The position numbers and the translations under genes are program-made. From the NCBI GenBank assembly GCA_902787145.1, contig CADAEZ010000002.1, positions 62,001 through 126,000 on the forward strand: a DNA stretch of 64,000 nt, given 5' to 3'. Shown here piece by piece: positions 1-7,944 of the stretch. The notes beneath the pieces were generated by a model. The model searched no databases and was not told where the DNA came from. It worked only from the letters and a program-made list of their open reading frames with translations. Positions within the stretch are counted from its first letter, which is position 1, and each line of letters begins with the position of its first letter. This stretch comes from an uncultured Ruminococcus sp. (GTDB taxonomy: Bacteria; Bacillota; Clostridia; Oscillospirales; Acutalibacteraceae).

Positions 1-1058
1 TCAGGACGGTAAACGAACTGTATGACCATTTCAAGGGCAGAACTACTATCACTCCGGCACAGCCCAGGATAATAAAGCCTGATAATTCCGATTTGCCCGA
101 CTTTGCCCAGGTAAAGGGTCAGTACGAGGCCAAAAGGGCGCTTGAGGTAGCCGCCGCAGGCGGACATAACGTCCTGCTTATCGGCCCTCCCGGCTCCGGC
201 AAGAGTATGCTAGCCAAGCGTATGACGGGAATCCTGCCCGATATGACTATGGACGAAACAATCGAGACTACAAAGATTCATTCAATAGCCGGTATGCTGC
301 CCGAGGGTGTATCGCTTGTTTCTGCAAGACCTTTCCGCGCTCCGCATCATACCGTATCGTCTATCTCAATCAGCGGCGGAGGCACTACCGTCAAGCCCGG
401 CGAGGTCAGCCTCGCCAACAACGGCGTATTGTTCCTTGACGAACTACCGGAATTCGGCAGAAAGACAATGGAGGTGCTTCGCCAACCGCTGGAGGACGGC
501 ACAGTTACTGTGTCACGCGTCAGCGGAAAATATACATACCCATGTAATTTTATGCTCATAGCGGCGATGAATCCCTGTCCATGCGGCTATTTTACACACC
601 CGACGAGGCAGTGTATTTGCTCGCAAAACCAGGTCAGAAGATACCTCAACCGCGTATCCGGTCCGCTGCTCGACAGGTTCGATATCCAGATAGAGGTTCC
701 GCCTGTGGAGTATGACGACCTAAACAAAAAGTTCCGCTGTGAGCCATCGTCCGAGATAAAAAAGAGGGTCAATGCCGCAAGAGCTATCCAGACAGAAAGA
801 TATAAGGATTCCGCGACAACCTGTAACGCCAGAGTGACGGAGAAGGAGTTCGAAAAGTATTTCGGGCTGACTGACGAAGCGTCTAAGCTTTTGAAGGCGG
901 TGTTCGAGAAAATGGAACTTTCCGCCCGGGGATACACGCGTATAATAAAGGTTGCGCGTACAATAGCCGACCTCGCCCAAAGCGAAATTATCGACGCCGA
1001 GCATATCGCCGAGGCGGTACAGTACAGGAGTCTTGACAGAAAGTACTGGAGCAGATAG
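1..1058 (+). CDS. comM: YifB/ComM-family AAA+ ATPase, 3' part (5' end outside window)
   Basis: The reading frame is open from the window edge (frame 3), so the TTG at 93 is an internal Leu and not a start. The protein carries the Mg-chelatase-like AAA+ core: Walker A GPPGSGKS, the NNGVLFLDELPEF Walker B region, the Cys-rich insertion CPCGYFTHPTRQC, and the sensor region SGPLLDRFDIQIEVPP, followed by the C-terminal helical domain with YTRIIKVARTIADL. In family members such as Haemophilus ComM the protein is a hexameric helicase acting in branch migration during natural transformation. The N-terminal Lon-protease-like domain lies upstream of the window. The family is clear; the role here is inferred. 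Confidence 0.9.
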   Translation, partial: RTVNELYDHFKGRTTITPAQPRIIKPDNSDLPDFAQVKGQYEAKRALEVAAAGGHNVLLIGPPGSGKSMLAKRMTGILPDMTMDETIETTKIHSIAGMLPEGVSLVSARPFRAPHHTVSSISISGGGTTVKPGEVSLANNGVLFLDELPEFGRKTMEVLRQPLEDGTVTVSRVSGKYTYPCNFMLIAAMNPCPCGYFTHPTRQCICSQNQVRRYLNRVSGPLLDRFDIQIEVPPVEYDDLNKKFRCEPSSEIKKRVNAARAIQTERYKDSATTCNARVTEKEFEKYFGLTDEASKLLKAVFEKMELSARGYTRIIKVARTIADLAQSEIIDAEHIAEAVQYRSLDRKYWSR

Positions 1059-1167
1059 TTCAATGCGGAATTATTAATCAGGTCGGGAAACAGAGCTTTT
1101 TCGCAGTAGATGCTATCTGCACGACATTCGCTGATTACTGATCACTGACAACTGATAACTAAACCAA
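1059..1167. other. Intergenic spacer with short degenerate direct repeats
   Basis: Between the convergent comM-like and phosphoesterase genes. The segment near 1130-1160 repeats a CTGAT-nACTGA-like unit several times (ctgattactgatcactga...). No ORF or RNA gene is recognisable. Confidence 0.3.
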
Positions 1168-1191
1168 AAGAGGCTGAATCGTCAGCCTCTT
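1168..1191. terminator. Bidirectional intrinsic terminator
   Basis: Perfect 10-bp stem AAGAGGCTGA / TCAGCCTCTT with loop ATCG, T-rich on the plus side and with an A run on the other side. It sits between two convergent genes and can serve both. Confidence 0.75.
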
Positions 1192-1775
1192 TATATTTCC
1201 AGCACGCAGTATTCGTACGCGTTTATTATTGTTGTATCGTTTTTTTTTGTTTTTTGAGGTATGTAGGACGCATAGTTGCGGTGGATGTGACCGTGCAGAA
1301 AGTATTTCGGCCTGTACCGGTTAATCAGCGAGTTAAAGCATTCGAACCCCCTGTGCGGCAGAGTATCAAAATCGTTAAGGTGCCTTGCCGGAGCGTGAGT
1401 TACGAGTACGTCAAAGCCCCTGTGCCTGATGATTTTCGGCATAAGCTTAAACACCCTGCGTTTCATCTGGCTTTCCGTGAACATATACTGTCCGTCACGA
1501 TATTTAAACGAGCCTCCCAGCCCAATAAACCGTACTCCCTTGTATTCGAAATAATCTCCGTCTATACAGATGCATCCCTCGGGCTTTTTTCTGAAATTAT
1601 CGTGATTTCCGTGGATATAAATAAGCGGACAGTCCGCCATTGTTACAAGAAATTCCAGGTATTCCTCGGGTAAATCGCCGCATCCGATAATAAGGTCAAA
1701 CCCCTTTAGCTTGCCGGGTGAGTAAAAGTCGTAGTAAAACTTTGACTCGACGTCGGCGACGGCAAGAATTCTCAT
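1191..1775 (-). CDS. Metallophosphoesterase (calcineurin-like, YfcE/MJ0936 type)
   Basis: A 194-aa single-domain cytoplasmic phosphoesterase. It has the family metal ligands in order: an N-terminal DVES (replacing the usual DxH), GCGDLPEE, GNHDN, VTHAP and HGHIH. The first motif lacks the canonical His, so metal coordination may differ from typical YfcE enzymes. Its ATG overlaps the TGA of the upstream BMP-like gene by 4 nt (ATGA), which indicates translational coupling in a two-gene operon. The substrate cannot be read from the sequence; a nucleotide or phosphodiester is typical for the family. Confidence 0.85.
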   Translation of the reverse strand: MRILAVADVESKFYYDFYSPGKLKGFDLIIGCGDLPEEYLEFLVTMADCPLIYIHGNHDNFRKKPEGCICIDGDYFEYKGVRFIGLGGSFKYRDGQYMFTESQMKRRVFKLMPKIIRHRGFDVLVTHAPARHLNDFDTLPHRGFECFNSLINRYRPKYFLHGHIHRNYASYIPQKTKKNDTTIINAYEYCVLEI

Positions 1776-3733
1776 TGGCCTTCACCGACTTTCGTATCAT
1801 CCGGGGATGTATTCTGGGATTTTTCGATTCCCGCCATATCCACGGTAGCCTTGCCCATCGGGCTGAGCTCCTCGTATTTTGGGATCGAGCCGACAACGTT
1901 TTCGACCAGATAATCCATATTTATAATCTCGTCAAGACTTAGCGAGTTCTCCTCGGAGTTTTCGGGCTCAACAAGTTCACCCGATTGTGTAGTCAGCGGA
2001 GTCAGAAACGGCGCGCATATATTGTGCGCGATACTTTGCTTAAGAAAATCCGCCAGTCGTTTTGACGAGGATGGCAGGGCGTCCGAGTATACCACGTCCA
2101 CAACCCCTGCCGACATTCCCCAATAGTAGTTGAGCGCCTTATTGCTGGATTCGTACTCTTCTTTGAGGGTTTTGTCGAACACACGGCGCAGGATTTGTTC
2201 GTAATAAATGTTCCAGTTCCATACCGGTGTGGCGAGCAGCTCCAGCTTTTCGCCCTGAATATAGGACAGACCGTAGCTTTCGCGGTTATCCATCATATAT
2301 TTGGCGGTATCCTGGGAGGAGATGAAGTGTATTCCTTTCTCAACAAGCGCCTGAGCCGCCTCCTTGGCGCCCTTTACCGACGCCCATTCTATATACACCT
2401 TTGCTCTGGTATTCGTCATCTGTGCTCCGAGCGCGAAGGCGTTTATGCCGGCAATCTGGCCGTAAATTGGATAGTCGCAAACGTATCCGAGGTTTCCGCT
2501 GTGAGACATAGCTCCGGCGATAGCGCCGAGTATAAACTTAGCCTCGTACATTCGCGTGTAGTACGAGCGGATGTAGCGGTGCTGCTTGTTTAGCGAACAA
2601 ATCAGAATCATAACCTCCGGGTGCTCAACAGCCATCCTGAGGCTTTCGGGAGTAAGCCTCGGCGTGGTGGCAAAGATCAGTTTCGCGCCGTCTTCGATAG
2701 CTTGCTCAAAGGTCTTCTGCGGGTCGTCCATAACATTGTTGTACGCCTTTGTCTCGATTTTTTCGTCAAAAATACGCTGTATATGCAGTCTGCCCTTTTC
2801 GTGATCGTGCACCCATCCCGAACGCTCGGGAGTTCCGTCATACAAAAACGCTACCTTGATAACATGAGACGCTACTTTGGTCAGAACCTTCGAAATCACG
2901 TTAGGCTTTTTCTCCTCGGCAGGGTCAAGCTTCAGGTCAATTGGCTTTTCGTCGGTGATGAGGATGACTTCCTCCCATATCAGCGAGAGCTTTTTCTTTA
3001 TATCGGATGTCTCGGTTTCTTTGAGCTCGTCGTAGCCGTAAACCTTAAGGTAGCTCAGCAGGGCGTCGCCCACGGTTGAGCTCAGCTTGTTGCCGCCGTT
3101 CGCGATATATGCCTGTTCGAAGTAATGATAAACCGCTTCGAACTCCTTTTGGTCATCCTCGCTCCATTCCTCGTCGGGTTCCTTGCCGACCAGTTTTTGC
3201 AGCGCAGCGTAGCTGCCCTTTTTGCTGAAATCAACTATGTTAAGCTTGCTGTATTTATAAAAGTTTATAAACTCGTAGTATATCTCGACAGCTTCCTCGC
3301 CGGTTCTCTCCGGCAGGATACGGGTAACGGTTCCGGAAACATTTACCGCGCCGAAGTACTTTAGCACGCTGACCCTTTTGTTACCCTCCTCAACGTAGAA
3401 CCGGTTCATATACTCATACGCTTTTATCGGGTCTCGGATACCTTCCTGCAGATGAGCCTCGCACAAACGCTCCCACTTGTCGGCAAACTCTGTACCCTCG
3501 TCCATAATAGGCATAAAGTTGGGCGCGAAGGCGTTAACGCGTCCGCGTGATTTTGTTCCGACTATTTTGTCAATCGGAATCTGTACCAGTCCCAGTTCGA
3601 TTCCGGCTGAGGTTTTTTCGTCAGCCAAATAGTCGTCCAGCGCGGGCAGACAGGGTGACTGTCCCTTAAAAACCCTCGCGCGGCTCTCCTTTTGACCCAG
3701 CTTTAGCGCTTCCTTATAATATGATTCGGGCAT
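1772..3733 (-). CDS. Fusion of ParB-like N-domain and BMP-type periplasmic-binding domain
   Basis: A 653-aa protein with no signal peptide or lipobox (it starts MPESYYKEALKLGQKE). Residues about 45-125 resemble a ParB/sulfiredoxin-like fold, with IPIDKIVGTKSRGRVNAF followed by VEEGNKRVSVLKYFGA, reminiscent of the ParB G-x-RR motif. Residues about 290-570 resemble the basic-membrane-protein/Med family of periplasmic binding proteins (VAFLYDGTPERSGWVHDHE, FATTPRL, YTRMYEAKFILGAIAGA, ASVKGAKEAAQALVEKG). BMP proteins normally bind nucleosides outside the cell for an ABC transporter, but no export signal or transporter gene is present. An intracellular ligand-sensing role is therefore plausible. 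It is the first gene of an operon with the phosphoesterase. Confidence 0.75.
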   Translation of the reverse strand: MPESYYKEALKLGQKESRARVFKGQSPCLPALDDYLADEKTSAGIELGLVQIPIDKIVGTKSRGRVNAFAPNFMPIMDEGTEFADKWERLCEAHLQEGIRDPIKAYEYMNRFYVEEGNKRVSVLKYFGAVNVSGTVTRILPERTGEEAVEIYYEFINFYKYSKLNIVDFSKKGSYAALQKLVGKEPDEEWSEDDQKEFEAVYHYFEQAYIANGGNKLSSTVGDALLSYLKVYGYDELKETETSDIKKKLSLIWEEVILITDEKPIDLKLDPAEEKKPNVISKVLTKVASHVIKVAFLYDGTPERSGWVHDHEKGRLHIQRIFDEKIETKAYNNVMDDPQKTFEQAIEDGAKLIFATTPRLTPESLRMAVEHPEVMILICSLNKQHRYIRSYYTRMYEAKFILGAIAGAMSHSGNLGYVCDYPIYGQIAGINAFALGAQMTNTRAKVYIEWASVKGAKEAAQALVEKGIHFISSQDTAKYMMDNRESYGLSYIQGEKLELLATPVWNWNIYYEQILRRVFDKTLKEEYESSNKALNYYWGMSAGVVDVVYSDALPSSSKRLADFLKQSIAHNICAPFLTPLTTQSGELVEPENSEENSLSLDEIINMDYLVENVVGSIPKYEELSPMGKATVDMAGIEKSQNTSPDDTKVGEGQ

Positions 3734-3804
3734 AATATCGCCTCCGGATAGTCAATATATTTATAGTATATACCATTTTGTGAAGTATGTCTATAATATT
3801 TGTA

Positions 3805-3834
3805 TTGACATCTGCGCTTTTTTTATAGTAAAAT
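3805..3834 (+). promoter_or_regulatory. Predicted sigma-A promoter
   Basis: TTGACA at 3805-3810 and TAAAAT at 3829-3834 with an 18-bp spacer, upstream of the Big_2 lipoprotein gene. The same layout (TTGACA, then TATAGTAAAAT) occurs at 9885-9914 before another lipoprotein gene. Confidence 0.55.
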
Positions 3835-3865
3835 ATAAATACTAAATCCGAAAGGAAGCTCAGCA

Positions 3866-4876
3866 ATGAATGTCAGAAAGTTCAAATCGGCTCTGTGTCT
3901 GTTTATGGTTATCTGCGCTGCGGTTTTTGGGTGCGCGTGTGTGCCGGAGCAGATTAAGTCGGTTGAGATTGAACAGAAGAATATTGTTATAAACGCAGGA
4001 GAAAGCATAAAGCTGTCTGTAAAATACAATCCGCCGGAGCTTAAAAAGGAAAAACTAAACTGGGTGACCTCGAACTCCGGGGTTGCGAAGGTTTCCGACG
4101 GCGAGGTTCAGGCGATAAGCCGCGGCACAGCGGAGATTACCGCTGTATCCAACAACGGCAAAAGAATCTCCTGTACGGTTAAGGTCAAGGATATAAAGGT
4201 TGAGAAAATCAACATCACCGAGGATAAACTCGAGCTTTCGCAGGGCGAGACACATCCCCTCAGCGCCGATATTTATCCGACCGACGCTACCCAAGAGGTT
4301 AAGTGGAAAAGCTCCGACCGCGCCGTGGCAGTTGTCAGCCAAAAAGGAGTTGTAACCGCTGTCGGTATGGGCAAGGCCGTGATTGTGTGCAAGGTAAAGA
4401 ACGGAGCCGAGGACAGCTGTCCTGTCAACGTAAATGATAATAAGTATATAGAATCCGAGGCGGAAAAGAACATTTCGCCCGAGGTTCTGGAGAATCTTCC
4501 GTTTGACTACAAAAAGCTCAACGTTCCGCTAATGGCTAAGACAATAAAAAAGAGATACCGATATAATCTTAAATATGCCGTAAACAAGTTTACGTCCGGC
4601 AGCGTCAACAAATACGGCAAAGGCAAAAAGACCGTCAATATGATTGAGATTCCTCGGGGAGAGTTCGACTGGGACTATGATCGCCGGTATTTCTATAAAA
4701 ACGACAAGCTCTACTTTGCCTGTGTATCCAGAGGAAAGAAAAAGCACAAAATCTACTATTACAAGGATACGATTATAAGGTATGTAACCCCCGACAAGGT
4801 CGTGACCGATTTTGAGCAGGGGATAAAATGTAAAATCGGCGAAAAGGCTCTGAAAGAAGCTTATCGGGTTTATTAA
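3866..4876 (+). CDS. Lipoprotein with two Big_2 (bacterial Ig-like) domains
   Basis: A 336-aa protein. The signal peptide ends in a lipobox at about residues 19-25 (AAVFGC), so it is probably lipid-anchored on the outer membrane face. Two Ig-like Big_2 domains follow, at about 33-110 (VEIEQKNIVINAGESIKLSV...VTSNSGVAKVSDGEV...GTAEITA) and 111-190 (INITEDKLELSQGETHPLSA...WKSSDRAVAVVSQKGVVTAVG). The C-terminal part, about 195-336, is rich in Lys and Tyr and matches nothing I recognise. A good SD (AAGGAAG) precedes the ATG. The likely role is surface binding or spacing; no enzymatic motif is visible. Confidence 0.8.
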   Translation: MNVRKFKSALCLFMVICAAVFGCACVPEQIKSVEIEQKNIVINAGESIKLSVKYNPPELKKEKLNWVTSNSGVAKVSDGEVQAISRGTAEITAVSNNGKRISCTVKVKDIKVEKINITEDKLELSQGETHPLSADIYPTDATQEVKWKSSDRAVAVVSQKGVVTAVGMGKAVIVCKVKNGAEDSCPVNVNDNKYIESEAEKNISPEVLENLPFDYKKLNVPLMAKTIKKRYRYNLKYAVNKFTSGSVNKYGKGKKTVNMIEIPRGEFDWDYDRRYFYKNDKLYFACVSRGKKKHKIYYYKDTIIRYVTPDKVVTDFEQGIKCKIGEKALKEAYRVY

Positions 4877-4904
4877 TTAAATATTAATTTTTTGTATATC
4901 TCTC

Positions 4905-4933
4905 TTGATTTTTTGTTTATTATGTTATATAAT
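4905..4933 (+). promoter_or_regulatory. Predicted sigma-A promoter for the small-peptide pair
   Basis: TTGATT at 4905-4910, 17-bp spacer, perfect TATAAT at 4928-4933, about 22 nt before the start codon of the first peptide. Confidence 0.65.
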
Positions 4934-4955
4934 AAAAAGAGGAGAGGTGATTGCA

Positions 4956-5090
4956 ATGCTTAAGGAATACAAGAATCCTGAATTTGATGTGTTGTTATAT
5001 ACGACAGATGATGTTGTCACCGTATCCGAGAAGAAGGATAATGTAGAAATAGACTTCAACGAAATTATAAATCAGGGAGGAACCCCATAA
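4956..5090 (+). CDS. Small KEYxxP peptide 1 (44 aa), possible peptide precursor
   Basis: A 44-aa acidic peptide that begins MLKEYKNPEFDVLLYTTDDV. The ATG at 4956 is preceded by a strong SD (GAGGAGAGGTGA), and this start is preferred over upstream in-frame codons. It shares the pattern KEYxxP[ED]F, six or seven residues, then [DE]D[VI] and a Thr/Ser-rich step with the next gene and with the peptide at 20359. It has no signal peptide and no recognised domain. A conserved head with a variable tail is typical of ribosomal peptide precursors or small regulators, but no modifying enzyme or exporter is adjacent. Function unknown. Confidence 0.7.
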   Translation: MLKEYKNPEFDVLLYTTDDVVTVSEKKDNVEIDFNEIINQGGTP

Positions 5091-5215
5091 TGAAAGAATA
5101 TGTAAGCCCCGAATTTGAGGAAATGGAGTATAACGCGGAGGATGTCCTGACGACAACAGGCCAACAACCGACCACGGTTGACCAAGGTTGGGGTAATCAA
5201 ATTTATCAGCCGTAA
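5090..5215 (+). CDS. Small KEYxxP peptide 2 (41 aa), possible peptide precursor
   Basis: Starts at an ATG that overlaps the stop of peptide 1 by one base (TAATG), with SD GGGAGG at 5075-5080 inside the previous gene, so the two are translationally coupled. The product begins MKEYVSPEFEEMEYNAEDVL and ends in a Gln/Gly/Trp-containing tail (DQGWGNQIYQP). The head is closely similar to peptide 1 and to the peptide at 20359, while the tails differ completely. No signal peptide, Cys or known core motif is visible. Function unknown; a family of short precursors or regulators is suspected. Confidence 0.7.
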   Translation: MKEYVSPEFEEMEYNAEDVLTTTGQQPTTVDQGWGNQIYQP

Positions 5216-5227
5216 GATTTTTAAACT

Positions 5228-5252
5228 AAAGGAGCGTTTATCGCTCCTTTTT
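5228..5252 (+). terminator. Intrinsic terminator after the peptide pair
   Basis: Stem AAAGGAGCG / CGCTCCTTT with loop TTTAT and a following T run, 13 nt after the stop of peptide 2. It closes a short dicistronic transcript. Confidence 0.85.
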
Positions 5253-5355
5253 GCTATATTGATATAATCAAGATTTGAAAAACTTTTCTGTATAATTCCT
5301 AAATCGGGCGACGCGCATAAAAGGTGAAAAATTATCTGAATATCAAAAATGATTG

Positions 5356-5384
5356 TTGACAAAAATTATTAAATAATATATAAT
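5356..5384 (+). promoter_or_regulatory. Predicted sigma-A promoter of the ABC transporter operon
   Basis: TTGACA at 5356-5361, 17-bp spacer, TATAAT at 5379-5384: a full consensus promoter in an AT-rich stretch. Confidence 0.75.
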
Positions 5385-5435
5385 TATTCTGTTATTTTTG
5401 ATAGACAAAAATACAATAAAAGGAGATGTTTTTTA

Positions 5436-6197
5436 ATGAAAAAGGTATTAGCACTTGTTCTCGCGGCGGTATTGATTGCTTCTGTAGCTATTCTGCCGGG
5501 TTGTTCGGGCTCGGGGGACAGCGCAAAGAAGTTCGCTATTTATTCCGATAACGCTTTTGCTCCGTTCGAGTTTCTCGACAAGGAGACCAACGAGTATATC
5601 GGCGTTGATATGGATATTATGGCCGCTGTAGCTAAGGATCAGGGCTTTGAGTACGAAATGCACAACGAGGGCTTCGACGCTGCTATGGGCGCCGTACAGT
5701 CGGGTCAGGCGGATGCTATGATTGCCGGTATGACAATCACTGACGAAAGAAAAGAAACTTTCGATTTCTCCGCTCCTTACTTTGATGACGGCCAGGTTGT
5801 AGTTGTTAAGCCTGATTCCGATATCAAGAAGCTTGCTGACTTAAAGGGCAAGAAAATCGCCTGCAAGACTTCTACAGTAAGCGGCGAGTACGCTGAATCC
5901 ATCAAGGACAAGTACGGATTTACTATCGACTACTTCGAGGGTTCCGACACAATGTATCAGGCAGTTGTAACCGGCAGCGCCGACGCGTGTGTAGAGGATT
6001 TCTCGGTTATCGGCTGGGCTATCGAGAGCGAAAAAGTCGGCCTCAAGATTCTCACAGAGCCTGTAAACGTTAAGGGTTACGGCTTTGCTGTTAAAAATGG
6101 TCAGAACGCCGAGCTCCTCAAGATGTTTGACGACGGTCTCGCCAACATCAAGAAGTCCGGCGAGTACAAAAAGATTCTCGCCAAGTACGGTTATTAA
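5436..6197 (+). CDS. Amino-acid ABC transporter substrate-binding lipoprotein
   Basis: A 253-aa SBP_bac_3 (family 3) binding protein. A lipoprotein signal peptide ends LPGC at about residues 21-24. The mature part has the family landmarks FAIYSDNAFAPFEFLD, GVDMDIMAAVAKDQG, GFDAAMGAVQSGQADAMIAGMTITDERKE, FSAPYFDDGQVV, LKGKKIACKTSTVSGEY and GYGFAVKNGQN. These proteins capture polar amino acids or cystine outside the cell and deliver them to the permease encoded next. A strong SD (AAAGGAGATG) precedes the ATG. A hairpin between this gene and the permease gene probably raises its level relative to the membrane components. Confidence 0.92.
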   Translation: MKKVLALVLAAVLIASVAILPGCSGSGDSAKKFAIYSDNAFAPFEFLDKETNEYIGVDMDIMAAVAKDQGFEYEMHNEGFDAAMGAVQSGQADAMIAGMTITDERKETFDFSAPYFDDGQVVVVKPDSDIKKLADLKGKKIACKTSTVSGEYAESIKDKYGFTIDYFEGSDTMYQAVVTGSADACVEDFSVIGWAIESEKVGLKILTEPVNVKGYGFAVKNGQNAELLKMFDDGLANIKKSGEYKKILAKYGY

Positions 6198-6230
6198 TCT
6201 TACCCGATATCCCGAAAAGTTGAAATCAAC

Positions 6231-6267
6231 AAATTCAGCACGGTAATAACCTTACTGTGCTGAATTT
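6231..6267 (+). terminator. Long hairpin between binding protein and permease genes (attenuator-like)
   Basis: A 16-bp stem (6231-6246 with 6252-6267, one G-U pair) and a 5-nt loop. The following sequence is only moderately T-rich, so partial termination or 3'-end protection of the binding-protein mRNA is likelier than complete termination. Confidence 0.6.
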
Positions 6268-6339
6268 ATGTTGTATACCCGAATTTTTGCGCTCATATTA
6301 TACGGGCGCTGACTAGTTGTGAAAAGGCAGATGTAGTGT

Positions 6340-7017
6340 ATGAATTTTGGAAGAGTTTTAACTGAGGCGACTCCGCTGTTGCTCGAAGGTATCAAGCTGA
6401 CTATCGGAGTGTCGCTTATCGCTATCGCTATCGGCATCGTAATAGGACTTATAATGTGCCTGATGAAGATGTCGAGCAGCAAAATACTAAGCGCGATCGC
6501 CGGTATTTATATCTGGGTAATCAGAGGAACACCTATGCTTGTGCAGGCGTTTATCGTATTCTTCGGTTTTCCGCAGCTTATCCAGCTTTTTGCGCCGAGC
6601 TTCAGGCTTGACGCGTTTACGGCGGGTATAATCACCCTGTCGCTGAACGCCGGCGCCTATCTGGCCGAGATTTTCCGCGGAGGAATCCTCGCCGTGCCAA
6701 AGGGACAGTCCGAGGCAGCTCGTTCGCTCGGACTCTCAAAGAGCAAGACTATGCTCAAGGTAGTCCTGCCTCAGGCGTTCAAGTTCTCGATCCCCTCACT
6801 TGTTAACCAGTTTATCATCTCGATCAAGGATACGTCCATCCTCTCGGTAATCGGACTTGCCGAGATTGTAAACAAAGCCAAGACCTATGTTGGCAAAAGC
6901 TATGAGTTCTTCTCTACATATATCTTCGTAGCTGTGTACTATCTTGTTATCATTTCGATATTGATGATCATCTCCAACTATATCGAAAAGAAACTTAAAT
7001 ACGAAGGGAAGAAGTAA
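6340..7017 (+). CDS. Amino-acid ABC transporter permease
   Basis: A 225-aa membrane protein of the His/Glu/Gln/Arg/opine transporter permease family. It has about five hydrophobic segments (for example [20 protein letters not shown], and the C-terminal [19 protein letters not shown]) and the EAA loop [20 protein letters not shown], which contacts the ATPase. It lies between the binding-protein and ATPase genes, and its stop codon is one base from the GTG start of the ATPase gene. It forms the transmembrane pore, probably as a homodimer. Confidence 0.92.
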   Translation: MNFGRVLTEATPLLLEGIKLTIGVSLIAIAIGIVIGLIMCLMKMSSSKILSAIAGIYIWVIRGTPMLVQAFIVFFGFPQLIQLFAPSFRLDAFTAGIITLSLNAGAYLAEIFRGGILAVPKGQSEAARSLGLSKSKTMLKVVLPQAFKFSIPSLVNQFIISIKDTSILSVIGLAEIVNKAKTYVGKSYEFFSTYIFVAVYYLVIISILMIISNYIEKKLKYEGKK

Positions 7018-7018
7018 A

Positions 7019-7765
7019 GTGGCAAGTGATAATAAAAAAGTAAAAATCAAGGTTACTAACCTTCACAAGTATTTTGACAAAAATGAGGTTCTCACCGGTA
7101 TCGACGCCGAGATTACCGAGGGCGAGGTTGTATGCGTAATCGGACCTTCCGGCTCCGGAAAATCCACCTTTTTAAGGTGCCTTAACAAGCTCGAAAAGGC
7201 TACGTCAGGCGATATTGTTATCGACGGATATGATATCACCGATAAAAAGGTCGATATCAACAAGGTCAGGGAAAACATCGGAATGGTTTTTCAGCAGTTC
7301 AATCTTTTCCCGAATATGACGGTTAAAAAGAACATAATGATGGCACCCGTTGAGCTTAAAAAAATGACCAAGCCCGAAGCCGAGCAAAAGGCAATAAGCC
7401 TCTTGGAGCGCGTAGGTCTCTCCGACAAGGCTGATTCTTTTCCCGGAGAGCTCTCCGGCGGACAACAGCAGCGTGTTGCAATCGCCAGGGCGCTCGCAAT
7501 GAATCCCGATATTATGCTCTTTGACGAGCCGACTTCTGCGCTTGACCCCGAAATGGTAGGGGAGGTTCTCGACGTTATGAAGGAGCTCGCCGCCGAGGGT
7601 ATGACAATGGTAGTCGTAACCCACGAGATGGGCTTCGCCAGGGAAGTCGCCGACAGAGTCCTTTTTATGGCCGACGGCGTAATTATGGAGGAGGGTTCTC
7701 CCGAGGAACTCTTCGGCAATCCCCAAAACGAGCGTACACGGGACTTCCTCAAAAAAGTGCTGTAA
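7019..7765 (+). CDS. Amino-acid ABC transporter ATP-binding protein (GlnQ-like)
   Basis: A 248-aa ABC ATPase starting at GTG 7019, with the SD-like GAAGGGAAGAAG inside the end of the permease gene. All motifs are present: Walker [10 protein letters not shown] (about 42-50), Q-loop [12 protein letters not shown], signature [15 protein letters not shown], Walker [16 protein letters not shown], and the H-loop in [10 protein letters not shown]. It powers import of a polar amino acid together with the two preceding genes. Length and motif order are normal for the GlnQ/HisP class. Confidence 0.93.
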   Translation: MASDNKKVKIKVTNLHKYFDKNEVLTGIDAEITEGEVVCVIGPSGSGKSTFLRCLNKLEKATSGDIVIDGYDITDKKVDINKVRENIGMVFQQFNLFPNMTVKKNIMMAPVELKKMTKPEAEQKAISLLERVGLSDKADSFPGELSGGQQQRVAIARALAMNPDIMLFDEPTSALDPEMVGEVLDVMKELAAEGMTMVVVTHEMGFAREVADRVLFMADGVIMEEGSPEELFGNPQNERTRDFLKKVL

Positions 7766-7781
7766 TACTATCATTAACCGT

Positions 7782-7826
7782 GGGGCTGCGAAGAATGAAG
7801 TGTAAACTTCATTTCTTCACAGCCTC
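7782..7826 (+). terminator. Terminator of the ABC transporter operon
   Basis: A long imperfect stem (GGGGCTGCGAAGAATGAAG paired with CTTCATTTCTTCACAGCCTC, loop TGTAAA) followed by ATTTCTT, 17 nt after the ATPase stop. Confidence 0.75.
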
Positions 7827-7880
7827 ATTTCTTATGTGCATTTTGTATAAATAATGCGTCATAAATCCTCATTGTTTGGA

Positions 7881-7909
7881 TTGTGAAAATCCCGGAAATC
7901 TGTTAAAAT
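7881..7909 (+). promoter_or_regulatory. Possible promoter of the cohesin-type protein gene
   Basis: TTGTGA at 7881-7886, 17-bp spacer, TAAAAT at 7904-7909. It is weaker than the consensus promoters elsewhere in the window. Confidence 0.45.
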
Positions 7910-7944
7910 AGTAGTATATCAATATTTGTTTTCAGGAGGACTCT

